From Xanthobacteraceae bacterium (GTDB taxonomy: Bacteria; Pseudomonadota; Alphaproteobacteria; Rhizobiales; Xanthobacteraceae), in the NCBI GenBank assembly GCA_019635585.1, contig JAHBZE010000002.1, positions 1-64,000 of the forward strand: DNA of 64,000 nt, given 5' to 3'. Of this stretch, positions 10,455 through 21,160 are shown in pieces. The position numbers were made by a program, and so were the translations under genes. Within the stretch, counting starts at the first letter, position 1; every line of letters begins with the position of its first letter. Under the pieces are notes generated by a model, which worked only from the letters and a program-made list of their open reading frames with translations, was not told the DNA's origin and did not search any database.

Positions 10455-11237
10455 ATGCAACCTTCCTCCGATATCCGCAGCCTGATCGAGATCATGGCCC
10501 GTTTGCGGACGCCGGAAATCGGCTGCCCGTGGGACCTGAAGCAGAGCTTCGCGACCATCGCGCCGTACACCATCGAGGAAGCCTACGAGGTCGCCGACGC
10601 GATCGCGCGCAACGATATTCCGGGTATGAAAGACGAACTCGGCGATCTGCTGTTACAGGTCGCGTTTCACGCCCGGATGGCGGAAGAAGCCGGACATTTT
10701 GCGTTCGGCGACGTGGTGCTCGCCATCACCGAAAAACTCGTGCGGCGGCATCCACACGTGTTCGGGTCCGAATCCGGTCTTTCGTCCGACGAGGTCAAGA
10801 ATCGCTGGGAGGAAATCAAGGCCGAGGAACGGCGCGGGAAAGCGCAAGCGCCCGAAAGCGTACTCGACGGCGTGCCGCCTGCTCTGCCTGCACTGACGCG
10901 CGCCGAGAAGATCCAGAGGCGCGCCGCCCGCGTTGGGTTCGACTGGCCGGAGATCGATGGCGTATTAGATAAAATTGTCGAGGAAATCGGCGAACTCAAG
11001 ACCGCGAATACGCAAGCCGAGTCCGAAGAAGAGCTGGGCGACCTTTTGTTCTCGCTCGTGAATTACGCGCGGCGGAAAAATATCGATCCGGAAACTGCGC
11101 TTCGCAAAGCAACGCTCAAATTCGAACAGCGCTTTCGCGGTGTCGAGCGAAGTGTCGATACTTCCGGCAAGACATTCGAAAAAACTTCGCTCGCAGAACT
11201 GGAGGCGTTCTGGCAGGCGGAGAAAACGAAAATTTGA
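10455..11237 (+). CDS. mazG: Nucleoside triphosphate pyrophosphohydrolase MazG
   Basis: Hydrolyses NTPs/dNTPs to NMP and pyrophosphate, a house-cleaning function. The 260-residue protein carries two MazG repeats: the N-terminal one with GCPWDLKQSFATI, IEEAYEVADAI and ELGDLLLQV, and the C-terminal one with KIVEEIGELK and EEELGDLLFS, where paired Glu/Asp residues bind magnesium. Length and colinearity match the E. coli enzyme. The 193 bases upstream separate it from the divergent GGDEF gene and should hold both promoters. hflX-hfq lies further downstream on the other strand, a familiar neighbourhood in this order. Confidence 0.93.
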   Translation: MQPSSDIRSLIEIMARLRTPEIGCPWDLKQSFATIAPYTIEEAYEVADAIARNDIPGMKDELGDLLLQVAFHARMAEEAGHFAFGDVVLAITEKLVRRHPHVFGSESGLSSDEVKNRWEEIKAEERRGKAQAPESVLDGVPPALPALTRAEKIQRRAARVGFDWPEIDGVLDKIVEEIGELKTANTQAESEEELGDLLFSLVNYARRKNIDPETALRKATLKFEQRFRGVERSVDTSGKTFEKTSLAELEAFWQAEKTKI

Positions 11238-11296
11238 TCGGGTGCACGCGCGCGTCCTGCCGATTATTTTGATAGTTTCTTTATTCGGAGGCGAAC

Positions 11297-12145
11297 ATGA
11301 ACGACGTCACACCAAGGAAACTGTCCGCAATCCAGGCGATAAGCGATGCCGCCAATTATGTGTTGCCGGGCTTCATGTCCCTGCTTCGCCTGTCGTGGAA
11401 ATATTTCGCGGCAATCGTCGCGCTCGCGATTCTGGCGTTCGGATCGATCGCATTTTTCGTCCGGAACACGAACGAAACCGCGATCTACGTAACGGTGGGT
11501 ATCGCCGCGTTCGCCGCTTTCCTCATCACCAACGCTTACTATATCGCAATCGCAAGAAACTGGCTGCTTGGCGAAGAAGCACCCGGGATTGCGCGCGTAT
11601 ACTTCCGTTTTCTCGGACGCGTTCTGCTGCTCTCGCTGATCATCATCGCTGCGTGTCTCGTCGTTTTTACGCCCGTGTTCGCGATCGGCGTTGCCGTAAC
11701 AGCCTTATTCTCCGGCAGCACGCCCAACGTGTCGGCGGGTGTAATCGTGCTCGCGGCAATCGGCTTGATCGTGCTTTTGATCTTTACGATACTTCTCTTG
11801 TTCTGCCTCATGGGCAGGCTCTGCACCTGGATGATTGCCGCGGCCGTCGATAGCCCGCAAACGCTCCGCGAAGGCTGGAACGTGACGAAGGGCGCAGGCA
11901 TTCGTATCCTCGGCGGCCTGCTCGGTCTCACAATCTTGTTTGCCATCGTGGACGCCACGATCGAGGCGGCCCTCAGCCCACTGCTTGGCGTCACGTCGGA
12001 TTCTTTCGAGAAAATGCCGAGCGGCAACGTCTCGCTTCCCGCGCTCTTTACCCTTGTGCTGGCAAAGGCAGTTGTTTTCTTTCCGCAGACAGCAGCCAGT
12101 ATGGTCTATTTCGCGAGCATCTTTAAGCAGGCTTCAAGCCGCTGA
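11297..12145 (+). CDS. Polytopic membrane protein of unknown function
   Basis: 282 residues with about six hydrophobic helices (roughly 35-60, 62-85, 108-135, 145-175, 205-225, 245-265) and short charged loops; overall it resembles the broad DUF975-like or glycerophosphoryl-diester-phosphodiesterase membrane-domain type of bacterial integral membrane protein, but I do not recognise a family with certainty. A GGAGG Shine-Dalgarno lies 6 bases before the ATG. It follows mazG by 59 bases and converges with hflX, overlapping its 3' end by 12 bases. No catalytic motif is visible. Confidence 0.75.
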   Translation: MNDVTPRKLSAIQAISDAANYVLPGFMSLLRLSWKYFAAIVALAILAFGSIAFFVRNTNETAIYVTVGIAAFAAFLITNAYYIAIARNWLLGEEAPGIARVYFRFLGRVLLLSLIIIAACLVVFTPVFAIGVAVTALFSGSTPNVSAGVIVLAAIGLIVLLIFTILLLFCLMGRLCTWMIAAAVDSPQTLREGWNVTKGAGIRILGGLLGLTILFAIVDATIEAALSPLLGVTSDSFEKMPSGNVSLPALFTLVLAKAVVFFPQTAASMVYFASIFKQASSR

Positions 12146-13510
12146 CGATTTCGGCTTCACGCGGCGACTGAATTCTTCTGCCTTCTCCGGTGCCATACGC
12201 ACCTCGACGCGCAATTCGTCATCGCCCTTGAGTTCCTGCGACAACACTTCGCCATGACGGTGCAGCCAACTCAGGTTTGCGCCATCCGCAGGGTCGAGCA
12301 CGAGCGATACGACCGGCCAGCCGGTCGCGATTTTATCCGCGATCATTCGAACCAGACGGTCGATGCCCTCGCCCGTAAGCGCCGAAATTAGAATCGGTCT
12401 TCGCGCCGAAGGCTGGCGTTGCGCGTGATTTTCCGCGTTCGCCCGTAACTCCGCATCAAGACGATCGCACTTATTCCAGACTTCGATGATCTTCTTCTCG
12501 TCATTGACGTCAATGCCGAGATCCTGCAACACGCCGAGAACGTCTGTCGCCTGCGCCGCTGTATCCGGATGCGAAATGTCGCGCACATGTACGATCAAAT
12601 CGGCCTCGATGACTTCTTCGAGCGTCGCGCGGAACGCAGCCACCAAGAGCGTCGGCAACTCGGAAAGAAAGCCGACGGTGTCGGAAAGGATAGCCCTCGT
12701 GCCGCCCGGCAATTCGACGCCGCGCAGCGTCGGATCGAGCGTCGCGAACAGCAAATCCTCCGCGCGCACGTTCGCGGCGGTCATCCGGTTGAACAGCGTG
12801 GATTTTCCAGCGTTGGTGTAACCGACCAGCGCCACGACCGGGTACGGCACGCGCTTCCGGTTCTGCCGATGCAGTGCGCGCGTGCGTTTCACCGAGTCCA
12901 ATTCGCGCTCGATGCGGATGATGCGCTCGTCGATCTGCCGCCGGTCGGCTTCGATCTGGGTTTCGCCGGGACCGCCGAGGAAGCCGAAGCCGCCGCGCTG
13001 CCGCTCGAGATGGGTCCATGAACGCACGAGACGGCTACGCTGATAATTCAGATGCGCGAGTTCGACCTGAAGCGAGCCCTCCTTCGTGCGCGCCCGCGCA
13101 CCGAAGATTTCCAAAATAAGTCCGGTGCGGTCGACGACTTTCGCGCCCCACGCTTTTTCGAGGTTGCGCTGCTGCACCGGCGACAGCGCACAATCGACGA
13201 ACACGACGCCTGCGTCTTCCGCGCGGATGATACCCGCGAGTTCTTCGACCTTGCCGGAGCCGATATAGGTCGCAGGCCGGATCGTGCCGAGCGTGACAAT
13301 GCCGGCGCTCACCACATGCAGTTCGATCGCGGCGGCAAGCCCGACGGCTTCCTCAAGCCGCGCCTGCGGGTCGCGGGCATTGCCGCTATCTTTTCCGCGC
13401 GCAAGCACAGGAACCACGACCGCGACTTTCGCCGCGTCGCGCGCACCCGTCTCGCCCGCAGCCTTATCCGGCTGCTGCGACCGCTTCCGTCTTGATTTCC
13501 GTGGCTCCAA
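12134..13510 (-). CDS. hflX: GTPase HflX
   Basis: Ribosome-associated GTPase that splits stalled or heat-damaged 70S ribosomes. The 458-residue protein has the N-terminal HflX domain (GSGKVEELA near residue 83, [15 protein letters not shown]), the coiled linker ([16 protein letters not shown]) and a G domain with G1 [13 protein letters not shown]3 [10 protein letters not shown] and G4 NKCD. The start is TTG, immediately after the hfq stop with no gap, so translation is coupled to hfq. The N-terminal ~35 residues are basic and probably disordered; no better start is visible. The hfq-hflX pair is the widely conserved arrangement. Confidence 0.95.
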   Translation of the reverse strand: MEPRKSRRKRSQQPDKAAGETGARDAAKVAVVVPVLARGKDSGNARDPQARLEEAVGLAAAIELHVVSAGIVTLGTIRPATYIGSGKVEELAGIIRAEDAGVVFVDCALSPVQQRNLEKAWGAKVVDRTGLILEIFGARARTKEGSLQVELAHLNYQRSRLVRSWTHLERQRGGFGFLGGPGETQIEADRRQIDERIIRIERELDSVKRTRALHRQNRKRVPYPVVALVGYTNAGKSTLFNRMTAANVRAEDLLFATLDPTLRGVELPGGTRAILSDTVGFLSELPTLLVAAFRATLEEVIEADLIVHVRDISHPDTAAQATDVLGVLQDLGIDVNDEKKIIEVWNKCDRLDAELRANAENHAQRQPSARRPILISALTGEGIDRLVRMIADKIATGWPVVSLVLDPADGANLSWLHRHGEVLSQELKGDDELRVEVRMAPEKAEEFSRRVKPKSSAA

Positions 13511-13774
13511 CTACGCTTTGTCTCCGGCCGGAATGCTGTCGTCGGTTCCTTCGAACAGCGAAATGGGAGCCCCCGGCATCACGGTAGAAATCGCGTGTTT
13601 GTAAACGAGCTGACCGTGGCCGTCCCGCCGCAGCAATACGCAAAAATTATCGAACCAGGTAACGACGCCCTGAAGTTTCACGCCGTTCACGAGGAAGATC
13701 GTGAGCGGTGTTTTATTCTTCCGGACGTAGTTGAGAAAAGTGTCTTGAAGATTTTGGGTTCTATCCGCCGCCAT
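13511..13774 (-). CDS. hfq: RNA chaperone Hfq
   Basis: Hexameric Sm-like RNA chaperone that pairs small RNAs with mRNAs; in this order it also affects nitrogen control. The 87-residue protein has the Sm1 motif ([20 protein letters not shown]) and Sm2 motif YKHAIST with the proximal-face residues. I chose ATG 13774, giving [11 protein letters not shown]; a longer frame to 13933 adds 53 residues without family support. About 167 bases upstream are free of genes and should hold the hfq promoter, even though the ntr operon lies upstream on the same strand. Confidence 0.97.
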   Translation of the reverse strand: MAADRTQNLQDTFLNYVRKNKTPLTIFLVNGVKLQGVVTWFDNFCVLLRRDGHGQLVYKHAISTVMPGAPISLFEGTDDSIPAGDKA

Positions 13775-13941
13775 GGGGATTTTCCTTCTTGGTTCGGGCG
13801 AGCGATGTCGAACGGCCCCTTCCAGCCGCTCGTCCGGGCGTTTTTCGCCCGTGACGGTACTATTAGAAGCGCGTTCCTTTCGGCACGCAAGATTGTCTGC
13901 AGGCGATTTGGGGCAGTATTTTGAGTAAGTCACCCAAAGGC

Positions 13942-14811
13942 TTAGACGATCCGCGGGCCAATTTCCGCCTGGCGGTGGAACGCTTCCCGCAAGCGCAAGG
14001 TCACCGGTCCCGGCTCACCTGATCCAATCGGTATGCCGTCGATCGCGACGACGGGCATGACAGTTTGAGTCGCGGAAGAAAGAAATGCCTCCGCCGCCGC
14101 TTTCGCTTCCGCCACCGTGAACGCACGCTCCTCGACCTTGATCTGCAGGCTTGCAGCGACCTCCTTAATCACCGTCAGGGTGATGCCGGTGAGAATCCGG
14201 TTTGAACTCGGACGGGTCAGCAACACGCCCTCTCTCGTCACGATCCACGCATTGGAGGATGCACCTTCCGTGATGAGCCCCTCTTCGTCAGCGAACCACG
14301 CGTCCTTTGCCCCGGCATCTTTTGCGGCCTGACGCGCAAGTACGTTCGGCAGAAGGCCGATGGTCTTGATATCGACCCTGCCCCAACGGTCGTCGGGCAG
14401 CGTAATGACGGAAATTCCCGCCCTCGCGCTCGCCGCGATCTTCTTCCGGTCGAGCGCACGAACGGTCACGACGAGTGCGGGTTTCACCGGCGTTTCCGGA
14501 AAGCCATGATCGCGGCGCGCAACACCGCGCGTAACCTGCAAATAGAGCAAACCGTCCGTTACGCGATTACGGCGTACCGTTTCGCGCAGCACATATCGCA
14601 ACGAAGAGAGCGGCATCGGCATCTCAATCCGTAGCGCGGATAACGAACGCCCGAGCCGGTCGAGATGCCGCCGCTCGTCCACAAAGGCGCCGTCGCGGAT
14701 CTCGCAGACCTCGTAAACGCCATCGCCAAGCTGGTAACCGCGATCCTCGATATGCACGCGCGCTTCCGCGAACGGAACGTATCGCCCGTTTACATAAGCG
14801 ACGCGGGACAT
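13942..14811 (-). CDS. dat: D-amino-acid transaminase (class IV PLP aminotransferase)
   Basis: Fold-type IV aminotransferase that interconverts D-amino acids and 2-oxo acids, e.g. supplying D-Glu or D-Ala. The 289-residue protein begins with [11 protein letters not shown] and [14 protein letters not shown], has the PLP-binding lysine in [13 protein letters not shown] (near residue 147), and EGASSNAW binding the cofactor phosphate. These features favour the D-amino-acid transaminase branch over branched-chain aminotransferase or 4-amino-4-deoxychorismate lyase, which share the fold. It lies three bases after ntrX, as in related genomes. Confidence in fold is high, in substrate moderate. Confidence 0.83.
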   Translation of the reverse strand: MSRVAYVNGRYVPFAEARVHIEDRGYQLGDGVYEVCEIRDGAFVDERRHLDRLGRSLSALRIEMPMPLSSLRYVLRETVRRNRVTDGLLYLQVTRGVARRDHGFPETPVKPALVVTVRALDRKKIAASARAGISVITLPDDRWGRVDIKTIGLLPNVLARQAAKDAGAKDAWFADEEGLITEGASSNAWIVTREGVLLTRPSSNRILTGITLTVIKEVAASLQIKVEERAFTVAEAKAAAEAFLSSATQTVMPVVAIDGIPIGSGEPGPVTLRLREAFHRQAEIGPRIV

Positions 14812-14814
14812 GGC

Positions 14815-16197
14815 TTAACGCGCACGCTCGTCGATGCCGAGCGCCTTGAGCTTGCGATGCAACGCCGAGCGCTCCATGCCCACGAACTCCGCGGTACGCG
14901 AAATGTTGCCGCTGAAGCGATTGATCTGCGCGACCAGATACTCGCGCTCGAACACTTCGCGCGCGTCACGCAGCGGCAGGCTCATGAGCTGCTCGCCGCC
15001 GTTTCCGTTCGGCATGCTTGGCACCAGCGACCCGACATCCGGCGGCAAAAGGTTTGCCGTGATCGCACTCTGCGCGTCGCCGCCGGCGAGGATCAGCAGG
15101 CGTTCGACGTTATTGCGCAATTGCCGGACGTTTCCGGGCCAATCGTGCGATTGCAGGATTGCGAGCGCATCCTCGCCGATCGAGCGCTTGGCCAAACCGG
15201 TGGTAAGCGAAATCTGGTCGAGGAAATGCTGCACCAGTTCCGGAATATCCTCGCGCCGTTCCGCCAGCGGCGGAATCCGGATCGGCACGACACTGAGCCG
15301 ATGAAACAGGTCCTCGCGGAAGCGCCCTTCGGCGATCTCGTGCTCGATGTCACGCGCGGTCGAGGAAATAATGCGAACATCGACCTGCACTTTCACCGTG
15401 CCGTTCACGCGCTGGAAGGTCTGCTCGGTCAGCACACGCAGAATCCGGTTCTGCGTCTCCTTCGGCATATCGGCGATTTCGTCGATGAACAGCGTGCCGC
15501 CATCTGCCTCCTCGAGCGCGCCGACTTTGCGCGGCTGGCCATCGGCTCCGCCCTCGGTGCCAAAGAGCTCGATTTCCATCCGCTCGGGCGTGATGGCCGC
15601 GGCATTAATGACGACGAACGGGCCTTGTGCGCGTGCCGACGCCGCATGAATCATGCGCGCGGTCAGTTCCTTGCCCGAACCCGACGCGCCGACGATCATG
15701 ATGCGGCTGTTGGTCGGCGCGATTCGTTCGATGGTCTGGCGCAGCGTGTTCATCGCCGCCGACTGGCCGACAAGCTTCTGCGCGTGCGAGCTGAATTGCT
15801 TCAGCGCATTCACTTCCCGTCGAAGACGCAGCGTTTCGATCGCGCGGCTCGCCACCACGACGAGACGGTCGGCGTTGAAGGGTTTCTCGATAAAATCGTA
15901 GGCGCCCTGCTTGATCGCCGCGACCGCCGTTTCGATGGTGCCGTGACCCGAAATCATGACGACCGGCAGATCGGCGTGGTTTGTCTTGATGACATCGAGC
16001 AGCGCAAGTCCGTCGAGCCGGCTGCCCTCGAGCCAGATGTCGAGTAACACGAGCTGCGGCCGCCGCGTTTCGATCGCGGCAAGCGCATCGTCGGAATTGC
16101 CGGCAGTACGGACGACATAGCCCTCGTCCTCGAGAATGCCCGCTACCAGTTCGCGAATATCTACTTCGTCGTCGACGACGAGAATGTCCGTGGCCAT
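14815..16197 (-). CDS. ntrX: Nitrogen/redox response regulator NtrX
   Basis: Response regulator partner of NtrY. The 460-residue protein has a receiver domain (VVDDEVDIREL, phospho-Asp in LLDIWLEGS, conserved Lys in EKPF), an AAA+ domain with Walker A GASGSGKEL and Walker B GGTLFIDEIAD, and a C-terminal Fis-type helix-turn-helix (ISRTAEFVGMERSALHRKL). The sigma-54-contacting GAFTGA loop is missing: the segment reads ELFGTEGGADGQPRKVGALEEA. It therefore probably does not activate sigma-54 promoters in the classical way. ATG 16197 is chosen because it starts the receiver domain; an upstream in-frame extension overlaps ntrY. Two bases separate it from ntrY. Confidence 0.93.
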   Translation of the reverse strand: MATDILVVDDEVDIRELVAGILEDEGYVVRTAGNSDDALAAIETRRPQLVLLDIWLEGSRLDGLALLDVIKTNHADLPVVMISGHGTIETAVAAIKQGAYDFIEKPFNADRLVVVASRAIETLRLRREVNALKQFSSHAQKLVGQSAAMNTLRQTIERIAPTNSRIMIVGASGSGKELTARMIHAASARAQGPFVVINAAAITPERMEIELFGTEGGADGQPRKVGALEEADGGTLFIDEIADMPKETQNRILRVLTEQTFQRVNGTVKVQVDVRIISSTARDIEHEIAEGRFREDLFHRLSVVPIRIPPLAERREDIPELVQHFLDQISLTTGLAKRSIGEDALAILQSHDWPGNVRQLRNNVERLLILAGGDAQSAITANLLPPDVGSLVPSMPNGNGGEQLMSLPLRDAREVFEREYLVAQINRFSGNISRTAEFVGMERSALHRKLKALGIDERAR

Positions 16198-16199
16198 GT

Positions 16200-18464
16200 T
16201 CAGATCGCTCTCACGCCCTGTTTCTTGCTTTCGTCCGCTTGTCCCGCGGTATTTGCTCCGCCGGCCGCGAGCGTGAGCCTGATCCACGCGCCGCGCCCCT
16301 CCGCGAAATCGGCCGGTGCATCGTTGAGCTCGATCCGCCCGCCATGTTCCTCGAAAATCTTTCCGACAATCGCGAGGCCGAGGCCGGTGCCCTTCTCGCG
16401 TGTAGTGACGTAAGGCTCGAGCAGCCGCTCGCGGTTTTCTTTCGGCAATCCGGGCCCGTTGTCGTAAACGTCGATCACTGCCATCGCTCCGTGCACTCCC
16501 GCCCGCACAAGTACGCGGCCGTGGTCGCGTTGTTCCTGTGGCAACGCCTCGATTGCTTCAGCCGCGTTCTTCAGAATGTTGGTCAGCGCCTGCGAGATCA
16601 GGCGGCGGTCGAAGCGCGCGGTCATCGGCCCTTGCGGAAGTTCGGTCTCGAATTTGATATTCTGATGACCGACGCGTTGCAGGAATACGGACTGCCGGAT
16701 GGTTTCGGCGAGGTCCTGCGTTTCCACGACCGGCTTGGGCATCCGCGCAAAGGAAGAAAATTCATCGACCATTCGTCCGATGTCTCCGACCTGTCGAATG
16801 ATCGTCTCGGTGCATTGTTCGAACACTTCGCGGTCCTGCATGAGCGTCTTGCCGTATTTGCGCTTTAGCCGCTCCGCGGAAAGTTGAATGGGCGTCAGCG
16901 GATTCTTGATTTCGTGCGCAATGCGCCGCGCGATATCGGCCCAAGCGGACGTGCGCTGCGCCGTCACCAGTTCGGTAATATCGTCGAGTGTAATCACATA
17001 GCCGTGTTCGGTTTCGTCGGCCTGTTCGGTCGTCACACGAACATTGAACGTCCGTTCGCGTCCGCCACGCGACATCGTGACGGTGCCATTGACGCGAAGA
17101 TTGTCAGCGAACGCATCGCGGATGAGATTGCCGAGCTCCGGCAGCGCGTCGAGAGCCGATTTGCCGATCATTTCGGCCTCATGCACGCCGAGCAAACGCT
17201 CGGCGGAGCGGTTCAAAATCGTAATGTCTCCAGCCGCGTTCAGACCGATCACGCCGGCGCCCACGCCCGAAAGCACCGCTTCCGAAAATCGCCGCCGCTC
17301 ATCGACCTGGTCGCGCGCGCGGATCAGATCCGCGTTCTGATTACGCAACTCGGTCGTCATCTTGTTGAAGCTTTCGCCGAGATTGGCCAGATCGCCCTCC
17401 GAATGCCGTACCGGTACCTGCACATAGAGGTTGCCCGAAGCGACGAGATCGGCGGCCGTGATCAGGCGGCGGATTGGCGCGACCAGCCGGTTCGCGAAAT
17501 TCAATCCGAACCACACCGACGACAAAAGCAAAATCAATGCGATCACGGCATACATCAGCGCGAACGCGATCTGCACGCCGAAGCGCCGCTGTTCCAGCCC
17601 GCGATATTCGAGCAGGTTCGCTTCCGTCTGCCGCAGATACTGGATCACTTTCGGATCGATCGGCCGCGCGATATAAAGATAAGTGTCCTCGTAGCCGATC
17701 AGCGGAATGATCGCGGCGACGTAATCCGCCGACGGCGGCACATAGACGATCGGATTTTGCGCGGTCGCTTCCTTGACGATGATGTTCTGCGGAACCAGAA
17801 ACTCGCGGCCGATATTGATGTCGGCTTTTTCCAGCACCGTCAGGTCGCCGCGCATCAGGATCAGACTCGGCACGCCACGGATCTGCGCCTGCGCGGTCAG
17901 CACCTGCCGGAATTTCGGCTTGTCGGTGTCATACATTTCCTTGAGGCGCGTCAAATCGCTCGCGATCGCAACGAGGTCTTGCCGGATACCGAGGCCGTGT
18001 TCGCGAACGTAAGTTTCGGCGACCGTAATTGCGTTGCCGATAATCGCGCGCGTTCGTTGCGAGAACCAGCGATCGAGACCGCGGTCGAGCGTGATGCTCG
18101 CGATCACGGCGACCAGAATGGCCGGCACCACCGCGACGATTCCGAACAGGAGCACGATGCGTCCGTGCAGCCGCGCGCCTGCCCGGCCGCGGCGCTGCGC
18201 GCGGATGACGTTGATGACTTCCCAGGAAACGACGGCGAGCAGCACGAGCACGACCGCGCCGTTCGCGAGCAGCACGCTGACAACGACATTGTGGGTCGGC
18301 GAGATCGGCGTGAGACCCGTGAGGATCAGGAACGTGACCAGCGCCGACGCCAGCGCGAACACAACGACGATCGGTGCAAAATACGACGACAGCCGCCGCG
18401 GCGGCTTCGGGAACGGCGGGGACTGGCCCGCGAGGCTTTCCGGAGAAGTCAGTGAATCGGCCAT
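16200..18464 (-). CDS. ntrY: Sensor histidine kinase NtrY
   Basis: Membrane histidine kinase that phosphorylates NtrX and senses nitrogen, redox or oxygen state in this class. The 754-residue protein has four N-terminal hydrophobic helices (within ~28-150) and a further one near 300-325, a HAMP domain (RLVAPIRRLITAADLVASG), a PAS domain (~390-490), a HisKA domain with phospho-acceptor in [13 protein letters not shown], and an HATPase_c domain with N (NILKNAAEAI), G1 (DNGPGLP) and G2 (KGTGLGLAIV) boxes. The 108-base gap to the upstream ntrC holds only a weak short inverted repeat (CCCTA/TAGGG). Confidence 0.95.
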   Translation of the reverse strand: MADSLTSPESLAGQSPPFPKPPRRLSSYFAPIVVVFALASALVTFLILTGLTPISPTHNVVVSVLLANGAVVLVLLAVVSWEVINVIRAQRRGRAGARLHGRIVLLFGIVAVVPAILVAVIASITLDRGLDRWFSQRTRAIIGNAITVAETYVREHGLGIRQDLVAIASDLTRLKEMYDTDKPKFRQVLTAQAQIRGVPSLILMRGDLTVLEKADINIGREFLVPQNIIVKEATAQNPIVYVPPSADYVAAIIPLIGYEDTYLYIARPIDPKVIQYLRQTEANLLEYRGLEQRRFGVQIAFALMYAVIALILLLSSVWFGLNFANRLVAPIRRLITAADLVASGNLYVQVPVRHSEGDLANLGESFNKMTTELRNQNADLIRARDQVDERRRFSEAVLSGVGAGVIGLNAAGDITILNRSAERLLGVHEAEMIGKSALDALPELGNLIRDAFADNLRVNGTVTMSRGGRERTFNVRVTTEQADETEHGYVITLDDITELVTAQRTSAWADIARRIAHEIKNPLTPIQLSAERLKRKYGKTLMQDREVFEQCTETIIRQVGDIGRMVDEFSSFARMPKPVVETQDLAETIRQSVFLQRVGHQNIKFETELPQGPMTARFDRRLISQALTNILKNAAEAIEALPQEQRDHGRVLVRAGVHGAMAVIDVYDNGPGLPKENRERLLEPYVTTREKGTGLGLAIVGKIFEEHGGRIELNDAPADFAEGRGAWIRLTLAAGGANTAGQADESKKQGVRAI

Positions 18465-18572
18465 AAACCGCCATCAGAAGGCCGGACGACCCGGCGCCTG
18501 ATGCATACGAACAACACTGGTGCAAAAATGTGACAGGCCGCTCCGCGAGGCAAGCCCTACAAAACGATAGGG

Positions 18573-20015
18573 TTAGCGGGTCGACCGGATGACCTGGATG
18601 TCGAGATCCCTGATCTTCTTCCGGAGCGTGTTGCGGTTAACACCCAAGAGCTCCGCTGCCTTGATCTGGTTGCCCCGGGTCGCGGCGAGCGCGGCCGAGA
18701 TCAGGGGCGTTTCAACCTCGCGCAGGATGCGGTGATAGAGGCCGGGCGGTGGAAGATTATCTCCGAAGCCGCCGAAGTATTTCGAGAGGTGCCGCTCCGT
18801 GGACGAACTGAGCGTCTCATCCTTCGAATTTCCATCGAGCGAAGGCTCGGACGCGGGTTGCGCGAGTTCGGAATCGATGATCGCAAGACTGATCGTTTCC
18901 TGCGGATAGAGCGCCGCGAGACGCCGCACCAGATTTTCCAGTTCGCGCACGTTGCCCGGCCAGCGATAGCGGCGCAGCCGGTCGAGCGCGGCATTTTCGA
19001 TCTGCTTCTGCGGCAGACCTTCGCGCGCGGCGAGCGTGAAGAAGTGGCGGATGAGGTCTGGCACGTCTTCCGAGCGCTCGCGCAACGGCGGCAGCCGCAG
19101 CGGCACCACGTTGAGACGGAAGAACAGATCTTCACGAAACAGCCCCTGCTGAATCAGGATCCGGAGATCCTTGTTGGTGGCGGCGATGATGCGGACATCG
19201 CTTTTGATCGGCGTGCGTCCGCCGACGGTCGTGTATTCGCCCTGCTGCAACACGCGTAGTAGTCGCGTCTGCGCTTCCATCGGCATGTCGCCGATTTCGT
19301 CGAGGAACAGCGTGCCGCCTTCGGCTTGTTCAAAGCGGCCGATATTTTTCGTGTTCGCGCCGGTGAACGCGCCCTTCTCGTGGCCGAACAGCTCGGCCTC
19401 GATCAGGTCGCGCGGAATCGCAGCCATATTGATCGGCACGAACGGGCCGGTGCGGCGTTTGCCGTAATCGTGCAGCGCGCGCGCAACCAGTTCCTTGCCG
19501 GTGCCGGACTCGCCCGTGATCATTACCGTGAGATCGGTCTGCATCAGCCGCGCAAGCAGCCGGTAGATTTCCTGCATCGCGGGCGAACGGCCGACGAGCG
19601 GTATCGCCTCCATATCTTCGGGCTTCGCCGGCGCGGCGTTATTCTTCTTCGGCTCCGAAAGCGCGCGCCCGACAATGCCGATCAATTCCTTCAGATCGAA
19701 CGGCTTCGGCAAATATTCGTAAGCGCCGTGCTCGGACGCCTTGATCGCCGTCATGAACGTGTTCTGCGCGCTCATGACGATCACCGGCAATTCCGGGCGC
19801 ATCTTCTTCAGCCGCGGCAGAAGGCTAAACGCGTCTTCGTCCGGCATCATCACGTCGGTGATGACGAGATCGCCGTCGCCCTGGCTCACCCACCGCCACA
19901 GCGTTGCGGCGTTTCCGCAGGAACGGACCTCATAGCCAGCACGCGACAGCGCCTGGCTGAGCACGGTCCTGATCGCAGCGTCATCGTCGGCAACGAGAAT
20001 ATTTCCAGAAGGCAT
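18573..20015 (-). CDS. ntrC: Nitrogen regulation response regulator NtrC (NR(I))
   Basis: Activator of sigma-54 promoters for nitrogen assimilation genes under nitrogen limitation. The 480-residue protein has a receiver domain ([12 protein letters not shown], phospho-Asp in DVMMPD, Lys in KPF), an AAA+ domain with GESGTGKEL, an intact GAFTGA loop ([10 protein letters not shown]) and [11 protein letters not shown], and a Fis-type HTH near the end ([18 protein letters not shown]). I chose ATG 20015, which begins [12 protein letters not shown]; a longer frame to 20114 would run into ntrB. Twelve bases after ntrB. The intact GAFTGA contrasts with the neighbouring NtrX. Confidence 0.96.
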   Translation of the reverse strand: MPSGNILVADDDAAIRTVLSQALSRAGYEVRSCGNAATLWRWVSQGDGDLVITDVMMPDEDAFSLLPRLKKMRPELPVIVMSAQNTFMTAIKASEHGAYEYLPKPFDLKELIGIVGRALSEPKKNNAAPAKPEDMEAIPLVGRSPAMQEIYRLLARLMQTDLTVMITGESGTGKELVARALHDYGKRRTGPFVPINMAAIPRDLIEAELFGHEKGAFTGANTKNIGRFEQAEGGTLFLDEIGDMPMEAQTRLLRVLQQGEYTTVGGRTPIKSDVRIIAATNKDLRILIQQGLFREDLFFRLNVVPLRLPPLRERSEDVPDLIRHFFTLAAREGLPQKQIENAALDRLRRYRWPGNVRELENLVRRLAALYPQETISLAIIDSELAQPASEPSLDGNSKDETLSSSTERHLSKYFGGFGDNLPPPGLYHRILREVETPLISAALAATRGNQIKAAELLGVNRNTLRKKIRDLDIQVIRSTR

Positions 20016-20026
20016 TTCCGCCGTCC

Positions 20027-21160
20027 TCACTGATCCGTATGCGCCTGCGCGCCATTTTGCGAATAGGTCGGCAGCAACACGCGAAACGTCGTGCGCCTCG
20101 GCTGGCTGTCGCATTCTACGATGCCGCCATGATCGCCGATGATTTTTGCGACCAGCGCGAGCCCGAGGCCGCTGCCGCTGGCCTTGGTCGTAACGAAAGG
20201 ATCGAACAGATGCTGCCGAACGTCTTCCGGCACGCCAGGGCCGTTGTCGCGCACGCAGAATTCCATCGGTAAGCTCACGCGCGTCGCCGAACCCGGAACC
20301 GTGAGCCGCACGCCGGGACGGAATGCGGTCGTCAGATGGATTTCGCCGTCGTCCGCGTCGCCGATCGCTTCGGCGGCGTTCTTCACGAGATTAAGGAAGA
20401 CCTGCACCAACTGGTCGCGATTGGCGAACACCGGCGGCAGCGACGGATCGTATTCCTCGAAGAACTTGATGCGGCTCGCAAAGCCCGCCGACGCCAGCTT
20501 TTTCACGTGCTCCAGCACCGCATGGATATTCACGGCATCGCGCTCGATCGGCCGCTCGTCGGAGAAAACTTCCATACGGTCGACGAGCTTTACGATTCGG
20601 TCCGCCTCATCGCAGATCAGCCGCGTCAGCGCGCGGTCGCTGTCGTCGGCGGATTGTTCGAGCAACTGCGCAGCTCCGCGAATACCCGAGAGCGGATTTT
20701 TGATTTCATGCGCGAGCATCGAGGCGAGCGCCGTTACCGAACGCGCAGCGCCCCGATGTGTGAGTTGGCGGTCGATCTTGTCCGCCATCGTCCGCTCCTG
20801 GAGCATGACGACGACATGCTCGGGATTTTCCGGCATCGGCGCGACGTGAATATCGACCACACGCTCTCCGCCGTTTCTCGGCGTGCCGAGATCGACGCGA
20901 TATTCGTTGACCGCCGCGTTGCGCGCCCTCACCTGCTCGATCAGCGTAAGCAACGGGCTGCCGAACGGCACGATTTCGTGGATGCGATGGCGGCGCAGCA
21001 CCGGCGCACCTGCTTCGAAGAATGCCTCGGCAGCCGCGTTCGCGTTGGTGATGACGCCGGTCGGCGCAACCGTAACGACCGGGTGCGGCAGCGCGTCGAG
21101 TACCGCATCGGCGACGCCGGACACTTGAGCAAGCGGCTTTTCCGCGCGTGCGTTTCTCAT
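20027..21160 (-). CDS. ntrB: Nitrogen regulation sensor histidine kinase NtrB (NR(II))
   Basis: Soluble kinase/phosphatase that controls NtrC according to PII protein signals. The 377-residue protein has a PAS domain ([16 protein letters not shown] onward), a HisKA domain with phospho-His in [14 protein letters not shown] near residue 152, and a HATPase_c domain ([33 protein letters not shown]). No membrane helix is evident. ATG 21160 overlaps the dusB stop by four bases, so I prefer it to the ATG five codons upstream. dusB-ntrB-ntrC is the standard order in alphaproteobacteria. Confidence 0.95.
   Translation of the reverse strand: MRNARAEKPLAQVSGVADAVLDALPHPVVTVAPTGVITNANAAAEAFFEAGAPVLRRHRIHEIVPFGSPLLTLIEQVRARNAAVNEYRVDLGTPRNGGERVVDIHVAPMPENPEHVVVMLQERTMADKIDRQLTHRGAARSVTALASMLAHEIKNPLSGIRGAAQLLEQSADDSDRALTRLICDEADRIVKLVDRMEVFSDERPIERDAVNIHAVLEHVKKLASAGFASRIKFFEEYDPSLPPVFANRDQLVQVFLNLVKNAAEAIGDADDGEIHLTTAFRPGVRLTVPGSATRVSLPMEFCVRDNGPGVPEDVRQHLFDPFVTTKASGSGLGLALVAKIIGDHGGIVECDSQPRRTTFRVLLPTYSQNGAQAHTDQ

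Noticed and set aside
14665-16047. 460-codon plus-strand frame opposite ntrX and dat
   Set aside because: Arg/His-rich antisense shadow of two clear genes, with no recognisable domain.
16884-18455. 523-codon plus-strand frame opposite ntrY
   Set aside because: Composition dominated by Arg, Asp, His; antisense shadow of NtrY.
18540-18575. CCCTA/TAGGG inverted repeat after ntrC
   Set aside because: Only 5 bp with an 8-base loop and no T-run; chance occurrence is likely.
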